Origin: WHTB01 sp050699035
GTDB taxonomy: Bacteria; Actinomycetota; Actinomycetes; Propionibacteriales; Nocardioidaceae
Length of the DNA stretch: 18,377 nt
Assembly (NCBI GenBank): GCA_050699035.1
Contig: JBOHDE010000063.1
Span: 1 to 18,377, forward strand
Direction of reading: 5' to 3'
Below are positions 7,188-14,477 of the stretch, piece after piece. Both the position numbers and the translations under genes were made by a program. The notes under the pieces are model-generated. The model was not told the DNA's origin and did no database searches. It worked only from the letters and a program-made list of their open reading frames with translations. Each line of letters begins with the position of its first letter. Position 1 is the first letter of the stretch.

Positions 7188-7919
7188 TCAGAGGGAGCTG
7201 ACGAACTGGCGTACGAGCGGGTTGAACCGCTCCGGTGCCTCGACGGCGCTGAGATGTCCCACGCCCTCGACGACCTCCAGGCGGCCCTGCGGCAGCGCGT
7301 CCACCATCGCCTCCGACTCGGACACCGGCGTCAGTGCGTCCTCGGCGCCGACGGCGACCAGCGCTGGTACGTCAGCGGCCCGCAGCGTGTCGAACGAGTC
7401 GGGCCGAGCCGCCATCGCCCGCTGCGCCCAGGCGGCCGCGGCCGGGTCGGCCGACTCCACCAGCGACCGTACCTGCGCGACGACCGCGGGACGGTCGCGC
7501 TTGGTCGTGTCACCGAGCAAGCCGGGCAGCACCTCCTCGACCAGCACGTCGGCGCTCTTGCGCGCATCCAGCAACGATGCCACCCGCTCGCGGTTGGCCC
7601 GTGCCGCCTCCGCGTCGGCCGATGCCTTCGTGTCGGCGAGGACGAGCGCGGCGACACATTCCGGCCGGCGCCGCAGGATCTCCATCGCGACGTACCCACC
7701 CATCGACAGCCCGCCGAGCACGACGCGGGAGAGCCCGCGGTCGTCGAGGGCGGCGAGCACGCTGTCGGCCAGCACACCGAGGCCGGGGGCCTCGGTGCTG
7801 ACCGGTGCTCCACCGAAACCCGGGAGGTCCGGGGTGATCGGGTCGAGCTCGCTTTGCGCCGCCCACATCGCGCTCGACAACGGAAACGCGTGCAGCAGCA
7901 CCACCGGCAGCTCGGTCAT
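7188..7919 (-). CDS. Alpha/beta-fold hydrolase (first of a coupled pair)
   Basis: A 243-residue soluble hydrolase of the classic alpha/beta fold. The nucleophile elbow is GLSMGG with Ser72, the acid is probably Asp194 in GAEDALTPV, and the catalytic His is His222 in GVGHLSAVEAPERF; the oxyanion segment is LLHAFPLSS near residue 10. The sequence resembles the 3-oxoadipate enol-lactonase/BioH-like group, but no substrate can be assigned. The start is ATG 7919, preceded by GAGAGGG. Only one base separates it from the stop codon of the upstream hydrolase gene, so the two are almost certainly translated from one message, with this gene second. Confidence 0.88.
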   Translation of the reverse strand: MTELPVVLLHAFPLSSAMWAAQSELDPITPDLPGFGGAPVSTEAPGLGVLADSVLAALDDRGLSRVVLGGLSMGGYVAMEILRRRPECVAALVLADTKASADAEAARANRERVASLLDARKSADVLVEEVLPGLLGDTTKRDRPAVVAQVRSLVESADPAAAAWAQRAMAARPDSFDTLRAADVPALVAVGAEDALTPVSESEAMVDALPQGRLEVVEGVGHLSAVEAPERFNPLVRQFVSSL

Positions 7920-7920
7920 G

Positions 7921-8715
7921 TCAGTCCCTCTCAGGTTGGGCCACGGGTACGTCGGAGAAGGCCGCGACCGTGCGATCGGCGTACGCGGAGGAGTCGGCCT
8001 GCTGCATCGGGCCGTCCCACTCGGTCGGCAGCGGCGCGCGGTCCGGCGCGAGCCGCTCGACGATCAGGTCGAGGGCGGTCTCGGCGGCGCCCACCCACAG
8101 GTGCTTCGCACCGTCGACCCCGATCACCTCGGCCTGCGGCACCCGGGCGAACCGCTCCCGGGCCGCCGGGGGCTGCAGGTAGTCGTCGTGCTCCGGCACC
8201 ATCGCGACCAGCGGTTTGCCGGACGCTGCCCACCGGTCGAGGTCCTCGTCGGTGGTGAACTTCAGCGGCGGTGACATCAGGAACGCTCCGCTGACGCCGG
8301 GGTCGCAGCCGTGCATCAGGGCGAGGTCGGTGCCGAACGACCAGCCGAGCAGCCAGAGGTTGGGCAGGTCGGCGAACTCGGCGTACTCGATCGCCGCCGC
8401 GACGTCGAAACGCTCGCCCTTGCCGGCGTCGAACGCGCCCTCGCTGGTGCCCTGCTCGCTGGACGTGCCGCGGGTGTTGAAGCGCAGCACCGCGAGGTCG
8501 GCCAGCGCGGGCAGCCGGTACGCCGCCTTGCGGAACACGTGGCTGTCCATCATGCCGCCGTGGGTCGGCAACGGGTGCAGGCAGACCAGCGTGGCCACCG
8601 GGTCGGCCGACTCCGGCAGCGCGAGCTCCCCGACCAGCGAGAGCCCGTCGGCCGTCGTCAGCGTGAGGGCCTCGCGGCGGGCGGGAAGGACGGAGTTGGC
8701 TCTGATCGCAGGCAT
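7921..8715 (-). CDS. Alpha/beta-fold hydrolase, dienelactone-hydrolase-like
   Basis: A 264-residue alpha/beta hydrolase from the preferred ATG 8715. The oxyanion region is CLHPLPTHGGMM (about 45-56), the nucleophile elbow GWSFGTD carries Ser126, an acidic residue lies in PEHDDYLQPP (Asp177 or Asp178) and the catalytic His is His205 in GAKHLWVGA. The HPLPTHGG and RFNTRGTSSEQG segments resemble small dienelactone-hydrolase-like or peptidase-S9-like proteins; the substrate is unknown. The frame stays open to 8883, but residues before MPAIRANS are Gly/Pro-rich and would overlap the divergent lipoprotein gene, so the shorter start is preferred although its ribosome site is weak. It is followed one base later by a second hydrolase gene. 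Confidence 0.82.
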   Translation of the reverse strand: MPAIRANSVLPARREALTLTTADGLSLVGELALPESADPVATLVCLHPLPTHGGMMDSHVFRKAAYRLPALADLAVLRFNTRGTSSEQGTSEGAFDAGKGERFDVAAAIEYAEFADLPNLWLLGWSFGTDLALMHGCDPGVSGAFLMSPPLKFTTDEDLDRWAASGKPLVAMVPEHDDYLQPPAARERFARVPQAEVIGVDGAKHLWVGAAETALDLIVERLAPDRAPLPTEWDGPMQQADSSAYADRTVAAFSDVPVAQPERD

Positions 8716-8845
8716 CCCGGCCAGCCTAGCCAGCACGGTGTCGAACGGACCTTCGCGGGGCGGGGATCCGTGGGCGTTTGCGGCGTACTGAACCGACGGG
8801 CCCCCCTGCGTCCAATCACCGACGTCCACCGTTGGAGGAGATCCG

Positions 8846-9580
8846 ATGTCCAGTGGTCGCATTCCGGTTCTCGTTCTGCTCACCGCCAGTCTCGTGGTAT
8901 CGGTGTCTGCCTGCGGACAATCGCGTCAGTCTCCAGCCGATGAGCCCAAAGCAGCGACCAGCATGCGTGCAGGCTCAGCGGCAGCGGATGCCGGGCGCGT
9001 GCCGGCAAACGTCAATCGGCTACTCCCCATGGCGAGTCTGTCTGCGTGGCTTTCATGGGGCGACGTTGCAGTCGTCGCGACAGTGGTCGCCGAGGCCAAA
9101 GTTGAGGCGAATGAGGAACATGAGGGACCAGATTTTCGGGTCAGCCGCGACCTGAGCCTGGCAGTAGTCGAGGTGCCATGGACCTTCCCTGGCGACAGTC
9201 AGAGCATCAAGCCGACCGACGCCATCACGGTGCGGGATGCAGGCTGGTGGAGCGGCGACGGTCACCTCACTCCACTGCAGATCGATGGTTCCGTCCGGCT
9301 TGAAGTCGGTAATGAGTACTTTCTCGTCCTCACTCGGCGAGAAGTTGGTGGACCATGGTCGATGGTCGTGCCAGAGTCCGCCGTCAAAGTTGCCGATGGC
9401 GGGCTCGTTGCAGATCCACAACTCCAGGGCAGCGTCCCCGGAGCAGCTGCGCTTGACGGTGTGCCGGTGGGTGGGCTTCACGACAGTCTCGCTTCGGTTC
9501 AGCTAGACCAAGCGGTCGTGCAGCTCCATGACTTGCCGCCTCGGGAGCGGGTCCGCCAACTGGCCACAGCGGCGAAGTAA
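8846..9580 (+). CDS. Putative lipoprotein of unknown function
   Basis: A 244-residue protein with a lipoprotein signal: a short basic start, the hydrophobic stretch IPVLVLLTASLVVSVSA and a lipobox VSAC with the lipidated Cys at residue 23. The next 35 residues are a Ser/Ala/Gln linker, so the mature protein should sit on the outer face of the membrane. The rest contains Trp-rich strands (WLSWGDV, VVEVPWTF, DAGWWSGDG) and alternating Val/Glu patterns typical of a small beta-rich domain. No family was recognised. ATG 8846 has GGAGGAG at good spacing. Base composition is more mixed than in the neighbouring genes, which may mean a lineage-specific gene. It is divergent from the hydrolase pair and converges on the small Cys/His protein gene. 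Confidence 0.8.
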   Translation: MSSGRIPVLVLLTASLVVSVSACGQSRQSPADEPKAATSMRAGSAAADAGRVPANVNRLLPMASLSAWLSWGDVAVVATVVAEAKVEANEEHEGPDFRVSRDLSLAVVEVPWTFPGDSQSIKPTDAITVRDAGWWSGDGHLTPLQIDGSVRLEVGNEYFLVLTRREVGGPWSMVVPESAVKVADGGLVADPQLQGSVPGAAALDGVPVGGLHDSLASVQLDQAVVQLHDLPPRERVRQLATAAK

Positions 9581-9618
9581 CGATCCGCACCACCGACCGG
9601 GCGAAGGGCGCGGCTACC

Positions 9619-9906
9619 TCAAGGGCGAGGATGGCGTCGCTCGCGGGCGCGCCAGCACCCGGTGTGCCAGTGCCGCCGCTCCTCGAGACCGCTCTCCGCG
9701 AACACGCCAGGCTCGGCCGGCCACGCCACGACGTGCGGCGTCGCCATCGCGATCAGGTGGTCGCAGCCGGGGCAGCGGTAGTGCTTGGTCGCGGCGGCAC
9801 CGGTCACCTGGCGTACGACCCACTCCTCCCCCGACCACACCTCCACGACCTGCCGGTCGGCCGGCGACGCCGACCGAGGCGGCCGTTGCTCTCGGCGCCG
9901 GGACAC
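9619..9906 (-). CDS. Small Cys/His-motif protein, hypothetical
   Basis: A 95-residue soluble protein starting at GTG 9906, two bases after the dehydrogenase stop, so it is the second gene of that operon. Residues 1-25 are Arg-rich and polar. A central block reads VVEVWSGEEWVVRQVTGAAA, followed by KHYRCPGCDHLI (CPxC), then PHVVAWP, and finally RRHWHTGCWRARERR. The CxxC with the later H-W-H-x2-C suggests a single structural zinc site. I recall similar short proteins in many actinobacteria, sometimes loosely named ATP/GTP-binding protein, but no function is established. The frame stays open upstream to 10392, inside the dehydrogenase gene, but that part is a shadow of the latter. Confidence 0.75.
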   Translation of the reverse strand: MSRRREQRPPRSASPADRQVVEVWSGEEWVVRQVTGAAATKHYRCPGCDHLIAMATPHVVAWPAEPGVFAESGLEERRHWHTGCWRARERRHPRP

Positions 9907-9908
9907 CG

Positions 9909-11690
9909 TCAGGCCGTCGAGTAGTCGCGGAAGCCTCGGCCGGTCTTGCGCCCGAGATAGCCCGCGGTCACCAGATGCTCCAGCAACGGGGCAGGCGCGA
10001 AGCCAGGCTCGCGGAACTCCAGGTAGAGCTCGCGCTGGATGGCCAGCGAGACGTCGTTGCCGACCACGTCGAGCAGCTCGAACGGTCCCATCGGCAGCGC
10101 ACAGCCCTTCTTCATCGCGGTGTCGATGTCGTCGGCGGTGGCGTAGTGCGCCTCGAGCATCCCCACCGCGTCGTTGAGGTACGGGAAGAGCAGGGCGTTG
10201 ACGATGAAACCGGAACGGTCGCTGCAAGACACCGCCACCTTGCCGAGCTCGCCACATAGCGCCCGCACCGTCTCCGCGACCTCGTCGCCGGTCGAGACGG
10301 TCGAGACGACCTCGACCAGCTGCATGATCGGCGCCGGGTTGAAGAAGTGCATGCCGACCACGTCGCCGGGCCGTTTGGTCACCCGCGCGCACTCGATCAC
10401 CGGCAGCGACGACGTCGTGGTGGCCAAGATCGCGCCGGGCTTGCAGATCTCGTCGAGGTTCTCGAACAGCGTCTGCTTGACGTGCAGGTCCTCGGCGATC
10501 GCCTCGACCACGAGGTCGACCTGGCTGAGGTCGTCCAGGCTGGTCGACCCGGTCAGCCTGCCGACCGCCGCATCGCGGGCGGGCTGATGGAGCTTGCCCC
10601 GCTGCACGGCCTTGTCGAGTGAGCGCTCGATCCGAGAACGCACCGCGTCGACCTTGTCCTGGCTGCGGCCGACGTACGTGACGTCATACCCCGCCTTCGC
10701 GAACACCTCGACGATGCCGGTGGCCATCGTGCCGGTGCCGACGACACCGACGGCGCTGACCGGCCGCCGTAGCTGGGGCGCGTCGTCGGCCGAGGGCGTG
10801 TGCGCGTCGTCGACCACGATCGGGGAGTCGGCCTCCTCGTAGGTGTAGAAGCCGCGACCGGTCTTGCGGCCGAGCAGGCCGGCGGTGACCATCTGCTTGA
10901 GCATCGGCGACGGCGCGTGTAGCCGGTCGCGGCCCTGCCGGTACATCGTGTCGAGGATCTCGTACGCGGTGTCGAGGCCGATCAGGTCGAGCAGCGCGAG
11001 CGGTCCCATCGGGTAGCCGCAGCCGAACCGCATCGCGGCGTCGATGTCCTCGCGGGTCGCATAGCGGCCGTCGTACATCGAGACCGCGTGGTTGAGGTAG
11101 CCGAACAGCAGGGCGTTGGCAATGAAGCCCGCCTTGTCGCCACAGGTCACCGGGCTCTTGCCCAGCGCCGCCGCGAGCGTGAGCGCGTCGGACACGACGT
11201 CGGGCTCGGTCACGACCGTCCGGATGACCTCGACGAACTGCTGCACCGGCGCCGGGTTGAAGAAGTGCATGCCGACGACCCGGCCGGGGTTGGAGGTCGC
11301 GGCCGAGATCTCGGTGACCGACAACGACGACGTGTTGGTCGCGAGCACCGCGTCGGGCCGCACGATCGTGTCGAGCTGCTGGAAGATCTCCCGCTTCAGC
11401 GCGAGCTTCTCGACCACCGCCTCGACCACGAGGTCGCAGTCCTTCACGTCGGTCAGCGCCGTGGTGAAGGAGATCTTGCCGAAGATGTCGGCCTGCTCCT
11501 CGCTGGTCAGCTTGCCTCGCTTGTGGGCCCGGTCGGTCGAGTGCTGGACGTGCTGCCTCCCGCGCTCCAGTGACTCGTCGGTGAGCTCGACGCCGACGAC
11601 CGTGAACCCGTTGCGGGCGAAGACCTCGGCGATGCCGGCGCCCATCGTGCCGAGGCCGATCACGCCGATGCTGGTGAACTCGCGACTCAT
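9909..11690 (-). CDS. 3-hydroxyacyl-CoA dehydrogenase, tandem two-domain fusion
   Basis: A 593-residue protein made of two complete 3-hydroxybutyryl-CoA dehydrogenase units. Unit 1 (about 1-285) has the NAD-binding GLGTMGAGI at 12-20, NTSSLSVTEI, and GMHFFNPAPVQQFVEV with the catalytic His near 141. Unit 2 (about 308-593) repeats this with GTGTMATGI near 318, TTTSSLPVIE and GMHFFNPAPIMQLVEV near 446. Each unit ends in the helical dimer domain with LGRKTGRGF. The reaction is NAD(P)-dependent interconversion of acetoacetyl-CoA and 3-hydroxybutyryl-CoA, which links the thiolase to crotonyl-CoA and so to Ccr. A single unit is about 285 residues, so this is a fusion from an old duplication; the halves are clearly diverged, and unit 2 has Ala where GxMGxG has its second Gly. 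ATG 11690 gives an exact N-terminus. The gene is divergent from nucS, with 68 bases between starts. Confidence 0.93.
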   Translation of the reverse strand: MSREFTSIGVIGLGTMGAGIAEVFARNGFTVVGVELTDESLERGRQHVQHSTDRAHKRGKLTSEEQADIFGKISFTTALTDVKDCDLVVEAVVEKLALKREIFQQLDTIVRPDAVLATNTSSLSVTEISAATSNPGRVVGMHFFNPAPVQQFVEVIRTVVTEPDVVSDALTLAAALGKSPVTCGDKAGFIANALLFGYLNHAVSMYDGRYATREDIDAAMRFGCGYPMGPLALLDLIGLDTAYEILDTMYRQGRDRLHAPSPMLKQMVTAGLLGRKTGRGFYTYEEADSPIVVDDAHTPSADDAPQLRRPVSAVGVVGTGTMATGIVEVFAKAGYDVTYVGRSQDKVDAVRSRIERSLDKAVQRGKLHQPARDAAVGRLTGSTSLDDLSQVDLVVEAIAEDLHVKQTLFENLDEICKPGAILATTTSSLPVIECARVTKRPGDVVGMHFFNPAPIMQLVEVVSTVSTGDEVAETVRALCGELGKVAVSCSDRSGFIVNALLFPYLNDAVGMLEAHYATADDIDTAMKKGCALPMGPFELLDVVGNDVSLAIQRELYLEFREPGFAPAPLLEHLVTAGYLGRKTGRGFRDYSTA

Positions 11691-11758
11691 GGGCCGAAGT
11701 GTGGCACGTCCGGGCGCGGTCGCACCGTGAGGCTAGTCACGAGGTAGCGTGCGTCCCC

Positions 11759-12433
11759 GTGCGCCTCGTCATCGCGACCTGTCAGGTCGACTACGCCGGT
11801 CGGCTGACCGCCCATCTGCCGCCGGCCACCCGGCTGATCCTGGTGAAGTCCGACGGCTCCGTGTCGATCCACAACGACGACCGGGCCTACAAGCCGCTGA
11901 ACTGGATGTCGCCGCCGTGCACCCTGCGCGAGGGCGTCGACGAGGACGGCACGCCCGAGTGGGTCGTCACCGGCAAGGACGGCGACACCCTGCGCATCCT
12001 GCTCACCGAGGTCATGCACGACTCGTCCCACGAACTGGGGATCGACCCGGGGTTGCAGAAGGACGGCGTCGAGAAGCACCTGCAGGAGCTGCTGGCCGAC
12101 CATCCGGCGTCGCTGGCCGAGGGTCTTTCCTTGGTACGAAGGGAATACCCGACCGCGATCGGGCCCGTCGACCTGCTGTGTCGCGACCCTGCCGGTGCGT
12201 CGGTGGCGGTCGAGATCAAGCGGCGCGGGGAGATCGACGGCGTCGAGCAGCTGACCCGCTATCTCGACCTGCTCAACCGGGATCCGCTGCTGTCGCCGGT
12301 GCGAGGCATCTTCGCCGCGCAGGAGATCAAGCCGCAGGCCCGCGTGCTCGCGACCGACCGCGGGATCAGCTGCGTGGTGGTCGACTACGACGCGCTGCGG
12401 GGGATGGACGACCCGACCGCTCGACTTTTCTGA
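11759..12433 (+). CDS. nucS: Mismatch-specific endonuclease NucS/EndoMS
   Basis: A 224-residue endonuclease that cuts both strands at G-T, G-G and T-T mismatches and provides mismatch repair in actinobacteria lacking MutS/MutL. The N-terminal DNA-binding/dimerisation domain starts MRLVIATCQVDYAGRLTAHLP and includes DRAYKPLNWMSPP. The nuclease core has Asp138 (GPVDLL), Glu152 and Lys154 (VEIK), matching the D-ExK triad, followed by GVEQLTRYLDLL. The C-terminus ends in PTARLF, a plausible sliding-clamp-binding tail, as reported for this family. GTG 11759 gives the family N-terminus; GAGG lies about 14 bases upstream, too far to be ideal, so a leaderless start is possible. From memory nucS also lies near hbd and filP/scy in Streptomyces, so it belongs to the conserved backbone; the accessory island begins right after it. 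Confidence 0.94.
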   Translation: MRLVIATCQVDYAGRLTAHLPPATRLILVKSDGSVSIHNDDRAYKPLNWMSPPCTLREGVDEDGTPEWVVTGKDGDTLRILLTEVMHDSSHELGIDPGLQKDGVEKHLQELLADHPASLAEGLSLVRREYPTAIGPVDLLCRDPAGASVAVEIKRRGEIDGVEQLTRYLDLLNRDPLLSPVRGIFAAQEIKPQARVLATDRGISCVVVDYDALRGMDDPTARLF

Positions 12434-12436
12434 CCA

Positions 12437-12719
12437 TTACCGGTCGTCGTGATCGACCCACCCGGCCCTGAGGTCGCCCGCCGTACTTCCCGACTCAAGC
12501 TCGACGTGCCCGCTAAAGCCCTGGTCGACCATCCAGATACGCCCGCCCGGCTCCTCCGGGAGTAGCGAACGGACCCATAGGGCAACCTCGATCTCCTGGT
12601 CCTCGGTGCCCTCAACCCAGACGCTGTGGTCCGAACCGTGCGACCGCCTCATGCTCGAAGGTCTCCCGACCGATGTCAGAGGCCTCATCGGGCGAAAGGA
12701 ACATCACGCTGTGGCTCAC
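12437..12719 (-). pseudogene. Frameshifted small hypothetical gene
   Basis: Two overlapping minus-strand frames together look like one about 94-residue protein. The first starts at GTG 12719, with GGAG eight bases upstream, and reads SHSVMFLSPDEASDIGRETF...VARFG before a stop at 12612-12614. The second reads VWVEGTEDQEIEVALWVRSLL, then IWMVDQGFSGHVELESG and ends at 12437. The switch must occur around 12625-12645; the span is 283 bases (3n+1), consistent with a single inserted base or a two-base deletion. Both parts have protein-like composition and the second alone lacks a credible start. No family recognised. A sequencing error or programmed frameshifting would leave the gene functional. It lies 89 bases downstream of the double-HD gene on the same strand. 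Confidence 0.5.
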
Positions 12720-12808
12720 GATCGCTCTCCATGGTCGCGGCATCAGCTAGGTCATGGTCGAGTTCGATAAGTAGGAGGTGGTCATCGTGGCCCCCTGGAT
12801 GCGACGAC

Positions 12809-13849
12809 TCACGGCCGTGCGCCGTCGAGGATGTCAAGAGCGGTGCGGTACTTGGCTCGTAGGCGCTGCTGGGTGTCAGGATCGAGCTGCGCGAGGCGCT
12901 GCGGGCTTTGGTTGTCTTCGATGTCGGCCCGTTTGACCAAGATGGCGTCGGGTGTCTGTGCAAGGCGCTTGAGGTAGTCCTGCTGGGGCTCGTCCGTACG
13001 GTGGGTCAGGGCGTCAACCATGTCGACGACGGCCGGTGGCGTACCGAGGTGACGGAGCTGGTCGAGGGTAAGGAGGGTGTCTTCGACTGAGTCGTGAAGA
13101 AGCGCGGCCATCTGCTGGTGTTCTGATGCATCGTGCGCCGTTGCGATCTGGGCTGTCCTGCGCACGTGGTCGACATACGGCTTACCGGTCTTGTCGATCT
13201 GCTCACGATGTGCGCACGCAGCCAGCTTGTCTGCGGCATCGACGGTTTCGACTTCTCCGGTGAGGAAGTCGTATGCGTCGGCCCATTCGGTGAACAGTCT
13301 GGCCAGCCGCACATCCACACCGGCCAGCGGCAGGAAGTGCTCGACGGTTTCAGCAAAGTACGAGCGCTGCTTCGCGACCTGCGGATGAGTGTGGAGTCTT
13401 TGAATGTTGCTGTATCGGTCCGCGAGCTTTAGCCGCACCACATCGACCGGTGCGTTCGCGATGCCTCCCAGATAGGTCTTACGGGCGGCTGCCTTGTCTC
13501 CGCTGGAGACGAGTTTGGGCATCGTCACGGCCTCAACGAGAGAAGCGGTCCGGGCACCAAACCGCTGCGACGTCTCTGCCAGGGTGGCATTGGTGTCTTC
13601 GACTACGTCATGAAGTAGACCAGCGGTCAGCAAGGCGCCATCGGTGACTCCGAGCTCGACGGCCAGCAGTTCGATGACTTCAAGTAGGTGCCAGACGTAC
13701 GGCTCACCAGCCGGCCGGAATTGGCCTCGGTGATTCTCAGCGGCGAATACGTAGGCCTCACCCAGCCCCGCGGCCGTCTCGGCCGTCACTAGGCCGTCGA
13801 GCCCGTTCGCGGCCTCGTTCCACGAGCGCCAATGTCCGAACACCTTCAC
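12809..13849 (-). CDS. Tandem RelA/SpoT-type HD hydrolase-domain protein
   Basis: A 346-residue soluble protein with two copies of the small-alarmone-hydrolase HD fold. Domain 1 (about 30-170) has HRGQFRPAGEPYVWH (H40, H54), AGLLHDVVEDT (H80-D81, E84-D85) and LKLADRYSNI (D144, N148). Domain 2 (about 208-340) has AHREQIDKTGKPYVDH (H214, H228), ALLHDSVEDT (H252-D253, E256-D257) and VKRADIEDN (D309, N313). Both thus keep the metal-binding and catalytic set of (p)ppGpp 3'-pyrophosphohydrolases such as Rel and MESH1. No synthetase, TGS or ACT domain is attached; a synthetase-like domain is encoded two genes upstream. Start GTG 13849 overlaps the preceding stop by four bases (GTGA). Likely role: hydrolysis of (p)ppGpp or a related pyrophosphorylated nucleotide, possibly as an antitoxin-type partner; the substrate is inferred only. 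Confidence 0.8.
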   Translation of the reverse strand: MKVFGHWRSWNEAANGLDGLVTAETAAGLGEAYVFAAENHRGQFRPAGEPYVWHLLEVIELLAVELGVTDGALLTAGLLHDVVEDTNATLAETSQRFGARTASLVEAVTMPKLVSSGDKAAARKTYLGGIANAPVDVVRLKLADRYSNIQRLHTHPQVAKQRSYFAETVEHFLPLAGVDVRLARLFTEWADAYDFLTGEVETVDAADKLAACAHREQIDKTGKPYVDHVRRTAQIATAHDASEHQQMAALLHDSVEDTLLTLDQLRHLGTPPAVVDMVDALTHRTDEPQQDYLKRLAQTPDAILVKRADIEDNQSPQRLAQLDPDTQQRLRAKYRTALDILDGARP

Positions 13850-14124
13850 GGCTTCGACTCGCCGGCGTCAGTGGTCTCGATCTGGTGCTGATAGTCCTCC
13901 CAGGTCGGCAAGTCCGGGAGAGGCTGGTCACTTCGTACCTGGATGTACTCGAACTCCGCAGGCACGCGGCGATCATCCAGGAACTGTCCGGCCTCGCTGA
14001 TGACGGCACGGGCCGCCTGGTCATCCGCATAGCGGCGGGCATCGATGACGAACACGGCTACCACATCGCCACCCGGCTTCTTGACATGGATGATGCAGGC
14101 CCACAGGTTGTCGGGTTCGTTCAC
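13846..14124 (-). CDS. Unknown 92-residue protein between synthetase-like and HD genes
   Basis: GTG 14124 overlaps the stop of the RelA/SpoT-like gene (GTGA), and its own stop overlaps the start of the double-HD gene (GTGA), so it is the middle of three coupled genes. The product starts NEPDNLWACIIHVKKPGGDV and continues with VAVFVIDARRYADDQAARAVISEA, then AEFEYIQVRSDQPLPDLPTWEDYQ and an acidic tail. Alternating strands and one helix suggest a compact alpha/beta domain; no signal peptide or membrane segment is seen. I recognise no family. Its position suggests a partner or regulator of the neighbouring nucleotide enzymes, but this is inference. Confidence 0.7.
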   Translation of the reverse strand: MNEPDNLWACIIHVKKPGGDVVAVFVIDARRYADDQAARAVISEAGQFLDDRRVPAEFEYIQVRSDQPLPDLPTWEDYQHQIETTDAGESKP

Positions 14125-14477
14125 TCGTACCGCCTCCTCGTCTCCTCCTGGTCTAGCGCCGCAGCTTCGGCCTGCTTCCGCCGCACCACGTTCTGCTGTG
14201 TTGGCGTGGTTTCGACGTAAGCCTTGTAGATCGTGTTGTGTTCCAGGTCTGAGGCGATCGACGCGCGCCTCGTGCATAGCTGCAACTCGAAGGTGTACGG
14301 CTGTCCGTCCACCTCGGTCGAGATCAGCAGCGGGACTACACGAAAGGCGCGATTGTGGGGCTTCGGCGCCGCGTACATGTTCTCCAGCTCCAGCACCCGG
14401 GACTGTGGGCCGGTGCCGAAACGAGAGCGGACCTCGATGAGCGCCCGTTCGAGACCCTCGGTGTCGGGGACGGTCAC
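14121..14477 (-). pseudogene. RelA/SpoT-like synthetase domain, 5'-truncated
   Basis: The C-terminal part of a RelA/SpoT-type nucleotidyltransferase domain. Recognisable are VGARVTVPD (equivalent to the D-x-x-G-x-R-V strand; it begins just before 14477), ENMYAAPKPHNRAFRVVP (the DYIxxPKxNGYxSLH region), YTFELQLCTRR (ExQxRT, with the Mg-binding Glu) and SDLEHNTIYK (the xxLEHxxxYK helix). The upstream R-x-K-S segment that binds ATP phosphates is missing, and the Tyr that stacks on the acceptor base (NGY) is replaced. Homology ends near 14,490, where plus-strand remains of an ISL3-type transposase begin, so the 5' part was probably removed by the insertion. GTG 14477, with GGAG five bases upstream, could still start a 118-residue product; a TTG at 14564 only adds non-homologous residues. 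Without the missing motif a synthetase would not be expected to work. Confidence 0.62.

Noticed and set aside
7922..9155. Plus-strand frames opposite the hydrolase genes and over the lipoprotein start
   Set aside because: Arg/Ser/Pro-rich shadows without motifs; the lipoprotein frame with its lipobox and GGAGGAG site explains the region better.
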